A stretch of 64,000 bases of DNA from CAIKOD01 sp035505975. GTDB lineage: Archaea > Halobacteriota > Methanomicrobia > Methanomicrobiales > Methanospirillaceae. The stretch lies in the NCBI GenBank assembly GCA_035505975.1, contig DATJQJ010000047.1:70704-134703 (forward strand), read 5' to 3'. The translations under genes were made by a program, and so were the position numbers. Positions 59,184 through 64,000 of this stretch are shown in pieces. A model generated the notes under the pieces. The model ran no database searches. It was not told where the DNA came from and worked only from the letters and a program-made list of their open reading frames with translations. Each line of letters opens with the position of its first letter. Within the stretch, counting starts at the first letter, position 1.

Positions 59184-60065
59184 ATGACGGAAATTCCAAA
59201 ACAGGAATTTGTTTTTAAGGGTTCATCAGCGTGTGCAGGGTGTAGTTCGTCGCTCGTGCTCCGCTATGTCCTTAAAGCCGCGGGCAGCGACTCGGTGCTG
59301 GTAGTGCCTGCATGCTGCACATCAGTATTACAGGGAATTTATCCAAATACCGCGATCGACGTCCCGGTCTATAACGTGGCATTTGCCGCAGCGGCCGCCT
59401 GTGCATCAGGCATGAGGGAGGCATTTAAAACATCGGGTAAAAAGACCAATGTCATAGTCTATGCCGGAGACGGGGGGACCGTCGATATTGGGATCCAGGC
59501 GCTGTCAGGGGCTTTCGAAAGGGGAACTGATTTCCTGTATATCTGCTACGATAACGAGGCCTATGGCAATACCGGCATGCAGCGATCGGGTTCGACGCCA
59601 TCCGGTGCGAGGACGACGACGACCCCCGGCGGCAAGCCGCAGAACAAGAAGGATATCGACAGGATCATCGAGGCTCATAATCCGCCGTATGTGGCCACCG
59701 CATGCAGTGCATATCCCCAGGACCTCTTCAAAAAAGTCAGTAAAGCACTATCCATCAGGGGTCCGACTTTTATCCATATCCTTGCACCCTGCCCGCCCGG
59801 ATGGCGATATCCGACCGAACAGACAGTAGAGATCGGGAAGCTCGCGGTAAAAACGGGGATGTGGATCCTTTACGAGCGCGAATACGGCAAGGTGACGATA
59901 AACGGGCCCTCCAAGGCTGCCATGATCAAACCTGCACCGGTTGAAGACTATCTCAGTCTCCAGGGGCGGTTCCAGGGTATCAGCAGGGAATCGATGGACA
60001 TGCTCGTGGCGATGGCAAAAAAGAATGCGAAACGCCTGAGCCTCGAGGAGGAGGGCGTATGCTGA
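59184..60065 (+). CDS. porB: Pyruvate:ferredoxin oxidoreductase beta subunit
   Basis: A 293-residue TPP-binding subunit. The TPP motif is GDGGTVDIGIQ, followed by NEAYGNTGMQRSG, and cluster cysteines lie in CAGCSSS near the start. The enzyme makes acetyl-CoA and CO2 from pyruvate, or the reverse for carbon fixation in methanogens; the related 2-oxoacid enzymes are not excluded. ATG 59184 is chosen over the longer frame since it gives MTEIPKQEFVF. It is the first gene of a B-A-G-D operon, with a four-base-scale overlap to porA. Confidence 0.92.
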   Translation: MTEIPKQEFVFKGSSACAGCSSSLVLRYVLKAAGSDSVLVVPACCTSVLQGIYPNTAIDVPVYNVAFAAAAACASGMREAFKTSGKKTNVIVYAGDGGTVDIGIQALSGAFERGTDFLYICYDNEAYGNTGMQRSGSTPSGARTTTTPGGKPQNKKDIDRIIEAHNPPYVATACSAYPQDLFKKVSKALSIRGPTFIHILAPCPPGWRYPTEQTVEIGKLAVKTGMWILYEREYGKVTINGPSKAAMIKPAPVEDYLSLQGRFQGISRESMDMLVAMAKKNAKRLSLEEEGVC

Positions 60066-61171
60066 CCGTCGCAACAGGCAATAAGGCGGTCGCCGCTGCG
60101 GTCAGGCAGGCGTCACCATCGGTAATCGCTGCATACCCCATTACTCCGCAGACCGAGATCGTCGAGCAGATCGCAGAGTACGTGACTTCAGGGCAGCTCG
60201 ACAGCCAGTATATCCCGGTCGAAAGCGAACATTCGGCAATGGCAGCCTGCATCGGTGCAAGCATCACGGGGGTCAGGACCTTCACGGCCACCAGCTCGCA
60301 CGGTCTTCTTTACATGCACGAGATGGTGAACTGGGCAGCCGGGGCCCGCCTTCCCATCGTTATGGCCAACGTGAACAGGGCGCTCGGGCCGGGGTGGAAT
60401 ATCTGGGCCGAACATACCGATTCCCTGCAGGAACGGGATACCGGCTGGCTCCAGGTATATGTGAGTACGGTCCAGGAAGCCTACGACGCAACTCTCATGG
60501 CATTCCGGATCGCCGAACATAACGACGTCCTGCTCCCGGTTATGATTAACCTCGACGGATTCCTGCTAAGCCACATCATCCAGTCGCTCGAAACCGTTGA
60601 CCTTGGCGATTTCATCCCGCCGATGCAACTCCCCCACGCGATCGATACCAGTCACCCGAGAGGCTATGGGACGCTGACAGGTCCGGACGAACATTTCAAA
60701 TTCCGGTGGGATATGGAACGTTCGATGCGGGACTCTGTCGGCATCATCGATGCAACACAGCGCGAGTTCGCGAAACGATTCGGGAGGTCCTACGGGTTCA
60801 CCGAGGATTACCGCTGCGAAGATGCCGACGTGATCGTGATATCCATGGGCACGCTTGGTAAGGAGGCCGAAGTCGCCGTCGACAAACTACGGGATGAGGG
60901 CGTGAGGGCAGGTTCGATGCGTCTCCGCTGGTTCCGCCCGTTCCCTAAGCTCGATCTGAAAGGGAGGGACGTCGTTGTGATAGATCGGGATTACTCGTTC
61001 GGATATGGCGGCATCCTCGCCGATGCCGTGAGGTCTGCCTGCCGTTCAGACCCGTACAGCGTTATTGCAGGGCTTGGCGGGCAGGAAGTTACCTATGACG
61101 ATATCGCAGGTTTTGTAAGGAACAGGAAACCTGGTGTCGAGACATGGTTTGGGGTGAACCACGATGTTTGA
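60059..61171 (+). CDS. porA: Pyruvate:ferredoxin oxidoreductase alpha subunit
   Basis: A 370-residue subunit, with the pyrimidine-binding domain of the TPP enzyme. Markers: VATGNKAVAAAVRQ, YPITPQTEIVEQI, VESEHSAMAACIGAS (near residue 60) and NRALGPGWNIWAEHTDSL. It overlaps porB by seven bases and porG by eight, so the whole operon is tightly coupled. Confidence 0.94.
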   Translation: MLTVATGNKAVAAAVRQASPSVIAAYPITPQTEIVEQIAEYVTSGQLDSQYIPVESEHSAMAACIGASITGVRTFTATSSHGLLYMHEMVNWAAGARLPIVMANVNRALGPGWNIWAEHTDSLQERDTGWLQVYVSTVQEAYDATLMAFRIAEHNDVLLPVMINLDGFLLSHIIQSLETVDLGDFIPPMQLPHAIDTSHPRGYGTLTGPDEHFKFRWDMERSMRDSVGIIDATQREFAKRFGRSYGFTEDYRCEDADVIVISMGTLGKEAEVAVDKLRDEGVRAGSMRLRWFRPFPKLDLKGRDVVVIDRDYSFGYGGILADAVRSACRSDPYSVIAGLGGQEVTYDDIAGFVRNRKPGVETWFGVNHDV

Positions 61172-61691
61172 GATCAGGATCCACTCGAGAGGCGGTCAGG
61201 GAGGGGTGACAGCGGCAAGGCTGATCGCCCTTGCGGCATTCAGGGACCATAAGTATGCGACCGCCTGCCCGTTTTATGGCGCCGAACGGCGAGGTGCACC
61301 CGTTGTCTCGTTCGTTCGGATCGATGACAGCCCGATCAGGGTCTACTCGCAGATCAGGCAGCCTGACATGGTGGTCGTCCTCGACAGCAGCGTAATGGAT
61401 GTGGTCGATGTGCTGTTAGGCCTCAAGAAAGGGGGCAGCGTCCTGCTCAACGGTTCTGGCGTGACTGAAATGAAAGGTTTCAAAACATATTCTGTTGATT
61501 TGACAGGTATCGCACTCCGTACAGGCCTTGTCGTTGCAGGAAGCCCGATCCTTAATACACCGGTGCTCGGGGCCCTGGCAAAGATGGACATCATCACCAT
61601 GGAATCGGCCCGGAGCGCCATCGCCGAGATGTTCAGCGACGCCAGAAATATACAGGCGGCTGAAGAGGCGTTCAGGGAGGTGGTCCTGTGA
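61164..61691 (+). CDS. porG: Pyruvate:ferredoxin oxidoreductase gamma subunit
   Basis: A 175-residue gamma subunit with the family start EIRIHSRGGQGGVTAARLIALAAF and FYGAERRGAPVVSFVRI. It completes the catalytic 2-oxoacid oxidoreductase core. Its stop overlaps the porD start by four bases. Confidence 0.94.
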   Translation: MFEIRIHSRGGQGGVTAARLIALAAFRDHKYATACPFYGAERRGAPVVSFVRIDDSPIRVYSQIRQPDMVVVLDSSVMDVVDVLLGLKKGGSVLLNGSGVTEMKGFKTYSVDLTGIALRTGLVVAGSPILNTPVLGALAKMDIITMESARSAIAEMFSDARNIQAAEEAFREVVL

Positions 61692-61933
61692 GGTGCCGTC
61701 TTGCGATGAGCCGTCCGGGGGAAGGGGCGGCAGGAAAGACAGGCTCCTGGAGGGTCTTCCGCCCTGTGGTCGATAAGGAGAAATGTAATGCCTGCGGCCT
61801 GTGTGCAATGTACTGCCCGGACCTTGCGATAAACGACGAACTGGAAATCGATCTCCGGTTCTGCAAAGGTTGCGGTATCTGTGCCAACGAATGCCCGAAA
61901 AAAGCGATAACAATGGTCAGGGAAGAGAAATAA
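61688..61933 (+). CDS. porD: Pyruvate:ferredoxin oxidoreductase delta subunit (2[4Fe-4S])
   Basis: An 81-residue ferredoxin-like subunit with two CxxCxxCxxxC motifs (CNACGLCAMYC and CKGCGICANEC), each binding a [4Fe-4S] cluster that passes electrons to external ferredoxin. The start, with GTG 61688 or a codon nearby, overlaps porG. A poly-T stretch follows the stop. Confidence 0.95.
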   Translation: MRCRLAMSRPGEGAAGKTGSWRVFRPVVDKEKCNACGLCAMYCPDLAINDELEIDLRFCKGCGICANECPKKAITMVREEK

Positions 61934-61944
61934 AAAAAATTATC

Positions 61945-61951
61945 TTTTTTT
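61945..61951 (+). terminator. Poly-T terminator after porD
   Basis: Seven T (61945-61951) about a dozen bases after the porD stop, preceded by an A-rich stretch. It ends the por operon. Confidence 0.5.
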
Positions 61952-62556
61952 CTCGATTGAAAAATCCTGCATCCTTCAATTTGACGCTGCCTTCCGATAT
62001 CCCTGAGCTATAGCAAAATAATGACCTGCTGTTTGCATTTTTCGGATGTTCCCCGAGCCCGGCCTCGCCGCCCGGGAATCGTGTTGGAACGTGGTGCATG
62101 TCAGTTCAGGAGATCAGGTAACCGTCATTTTAAACAAATATCTCAAATCTGGCACCCTTTCCGGGTGTACCGGTTTCTTTTATGCCGATATCGGTGAGAG
62201 ACAGGATCTCCCGTGCGAGGACCATCCCAGGCCCTGGATTCTTCTAAAAACAACGTTGTTATGGCAAGGAGATTTGGTCCATCGTCTACGTAAAGGAAGC
62301 GGTACAAAGGGCCCAATGAGGGTATTTTGATATTATCGATCAATAAATTATCGGCCCGGATCGAGACCCGGACCCGGGTTTTGCGGGGGAAATCCGAACA
62401 TGGTGCCTTGATTTCCACACAGGATTCATCTTACGACGATCAACAGGTCAGTCGTCTACTGAATATTTCACGACTACTTGGCAGGATCACGTTGAAGCAG
62501 ATTAATGAAGGTATCACGAGGTACGGTTCAAAAAAAAGTGGATTGGATCATGGGGT
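61952..62556. other. Intergenic stretch between convergent por and thermosome genes
   Basis: About 600 bases without a recognised gene. Frames at 62046-62330 and 62327-62560 (plus) and 62143-62418 (minus) lack ribosome binding sites and family likeness. I see no tRNA or clear repeat. Confidence 0.35.
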
Positions 62557-64000
62557 TTAATAATCGCCCATGCCGCCCATGTCGCCCATACCGCCCATGC
62601 CACCCATGCCGCCGCCACCGGGGGGCATGCCTTCGGGTGCCGCGGACTTGGATGAAGCGATCACGTCGTCGATCCTGAGGATCATGATCGCGGCTTCAGC
62701 CGCACTGGCGATTGCCTGGGTCTTGACCCGTAAGGGCTCAACAACGCCTGCTTTCTGCATGTCGACCGCCTTGCCTTCGAATACATCGAGGCCTACGGTC
62801 TTCTTGCCCTTCTCATGGGCTGCACGGATCTCGACGAGCATGTCGATCGGGTCGAGTCCTGCATTCTCTGCAAGGGTCCTCGGGATGATCTCGAGTGCGT
62901 TGGCGAACGCCTCGATGGCCAGCTGCTCGCGGCCTCCCACGGTCGATGCGTATTCGCGGAGACGGAGCGAAAGTTCTGTCTCGGGTGCTCCGCCGCCGGC
63001 GACTGCCTTCTTATCCTCGATGACAACGCTGACGACGCGGAGGGCATCCTCCATTGCACGGTCGAGTTCGTCGACGACGTGCTCGGTCCCGCCCTTGATG
63101 ATGATTGAAACTGCCTTCGGGTTCTTGCACTGCTCGACAAAGATCATCTCTTCGCCCGATACCTTGCGCTCTTCGACAAGGCCGGCGTGGCCAAGCTCTT
63201 CCTTGCTGATAGCATCGATGCTCGATACGAGGTTCGCACCGGTCGCCCTGGCGAGTTTCTCCATGTCGCTCTTCTTGACACGGCGCACGGCGAAAATGCC
63301 TGCCTTCGAGAGGTAGTGCTGGGCGATGTCGTCGATACCTTTCTGGCAGAAGAGGACGTTTGCGCCGCTGTCTGCGATCTTGTCGACGATGTTCCTGATC
63401 ATCCGCTCTTCTTCGTCGAGGAATGCCTGGAGCTGGTCAGGGCTCGTGATATTGATCTCGGCATCGACTTCGGTCTTTTTGAACTCGACCGCTGCGTTCA
63501 GGAGCAGGATCTTTGCCTTCGTGACCTTCTTCGGCATTGCCGGGTGGACTCTCTCCTTGTCGATTAAGACTCCCTCAACAATCTCGGAGTCGTCGATAGA
63601 GCCGCCGACCTTCTTCTCGACCTTGATATTGTCGGTGTCGACCGAGCCGTCGGCATCGGCGACCATCGTGACTGCTTTCACGACGAGGTTACAGAGCTTG
63701 TCTTTCGAGGCCTCTGCACCCTTTCCCGTCATTGCGGTCTCGGCGATCTTCTTCAGCATCGCAGCGTCTGTCGCCTTGATATCGATCGCGATCTCCTTGA
63801 GGATCTCCTGGGCCTTCTCTGCGGCCATGCGGTACCCGTGGGCGATGACCGTCGGGTGCACGTCCTGCTCGAGGAGGTCTTCCGCACGCTTCAGGAGTTC
63901 TCCTGCAATGACGACTGCAGTGGTTGTTCCGTCGCCGACCTCGTCGTCCTGTGTCTTCGCGACCTCGACCATCATCTTGGCGGCCGGGTGCTCGATATCC
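62557..64000 (-). CDS. thsA: Thermosome subunit (group II chaperonin), 5' end beyond the window
   Basis: An ATP-driven folding chaperonin that forms the double ring of archaea; about 480 residues are visible and the start is cut by the window edge (the frame stays open through 64000, with DIEHPAAK before the first visible MM). The family block GDGTTTAVVIAGELL is the ATP site; GADIGAN-type positions, GGGAPETELSLRLREYA and LDPIDMLVEIRAAH follow. The C-terminus is a glycine/methionine repeat tail (GGMGGMGGMGD), typical of thermosomes and visible as a CCCAT-rich repeat in DNA near 62570-62620. Confidence 0.96.
   Translation of the reverse strand, partial: DIEHPAAKMMVEVAKTQDDEVGDGTTTAVVIAGELLKRAEDLLEQDVHPTVIAHGYRMAAEKAQEILKEIAIDIKATDAAMLKKIAETAMTGKGAEASKDKLCNLVVKAVTMVADADGSVDTDNIKVEKKVGGSIDDSEIVEGVLIDKERVHPAMPKKVTKAKILLLNAAVEFKKTEVDAEINITSPDQLQAFLDEEERMIRNIVDKIADSGANVLFCQKGIDDIAQHYLSKAGIFAVRRVKKSDMEKLARATGANLVSSIDAISKEELGHAGLVEERKVSGEEMIFVEQCKNPKAVSIIIKGGTEHVVDELDRAMEDALRVVSVVIEDKKAVAGGGAPETELSLRLREYASTVGGREQLAIEAFANALEIIPRTLAENAGLDPIDMLVEIRAAHEKGKKTVGLDVFEGKAVDMQKAGVVEPLRVKTQAIASAAEAAIMILRIDDVIASSKSAAPEGMPPGGGGMGGMGGMGDMGGMGDY

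Noticed and set aside
62570..62625. CCCATGCCGCCCATG-type repeat near the right end
   Set aside because: It encodes the Gly/Met tail of the thermosome and is not a separate repeat element.
1..64000. Search for CRISPR arrays, rRNA genes and intact insertion sequences
   Set aside because: No regularly spaced repeats, no Cas or transposase genes and no rRNA signature were seen.

Overview
The window comes from the chromosome of a methanogenic euryarchaeon, most likely of the order Methanomicrobiales (Methanoregula and relatives). This rests on the gene set: archaeal EF-2, S12 and S7, aRF1, aIF2-gamma, Spt4/Rpo7, a fused Kae1-Bud32, AglB, a thermosome, SepRS (O-phosphoseryl-tRNA synthetase, typical of methanogens), DUF2098, four-subunit pyruvate:ferredoxin oxidoreductase, and archaeal TATA boxes with short or absent leaders. 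The species is inferred, not read.

Layout. 0.3-4.4 kb (minus): a lipoprotein and the rps12-rps7-EF-2 operon. 4.5-13.1 kb (plus): one tightly packed run, queD-queE-queC (preQ0 for archaeosine), a NUDIX hydrolase, a lipoprotein hydrolase, aRF1, argS, taw1 (wyosine) and sepS, mostly tRNA and translation functions. 13.6-20.5 kb: a KhtTU-like K+/H+ antiporter, a beta-ketoacyl synthase III homologue that has lost two catalytic residues, a peptide-modifying-type radical SAM enzyme, a TPR protein and small membrane or secreted proteins. 20.7-23.2 kb: an AT-rich islet between a degenerate tRNA-Val copy and the intact tRNA-Val/tRNA-Gly pair. It holds an alpha/beta hydrolase, an ICMT-type methyltransferase and a broken element gene whose 3' end reads into the tRNA. 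23.3-31.5 kb: HtpX, L40e, RdgB, Kae1-Bud32, S27ae, S24e, dephospho-CoA kinase, Spt4, Rpo7, a PIN nuclease and aIF2-gamma, the conserved archaeal transcription/translation cluster. 31.6-37.7 kb: an HDAC-family deacylase, AglB and two GT4 glycosyltransferases (N-glycosylation). 37.8-47.7 kb: cyclase, PCMT, SufBD/SufC, an orphan DNA methyltransferase, a HAD phosphatase, an amidotransferase and an MrfB/MrfA-like exonuclease-helicase pair. 48.2-51.4 kb: ClC channel, PAP2 phosphatase and membrane proteins. 52.0-53.2 kb: an encapsulin nanocompartment with its encapsulated ferritin. 53.4-58.5 kb: RibL, a JAMM protease, parvulin, a DHPS-like protein, a pair of small DNA-binding regulators with a palindromic operator, PHP, TruA and a YkgJ-like protein. 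59.2-61.9 kb: por genes in the order B-A-G-D. 62.6 kb to the edge: a thermosome subunit cut by the window end.

The most notable systems are: (1) the two-gene encapsulin/ferritin iron-storage compartment with a readable C-terminal cargo-loading tag; (2) the tRNA-Val-bounded islet with a pseudo-tRNA and a decayed element gene; (3) the archaeal MrfA/MrfB-like repair pair; (4) the divergent KAS III enzyme and the orphan peptide-modifying radical SAM protein. I saw no CRISPR array, no intact insertion sequence and no rRNA genes.
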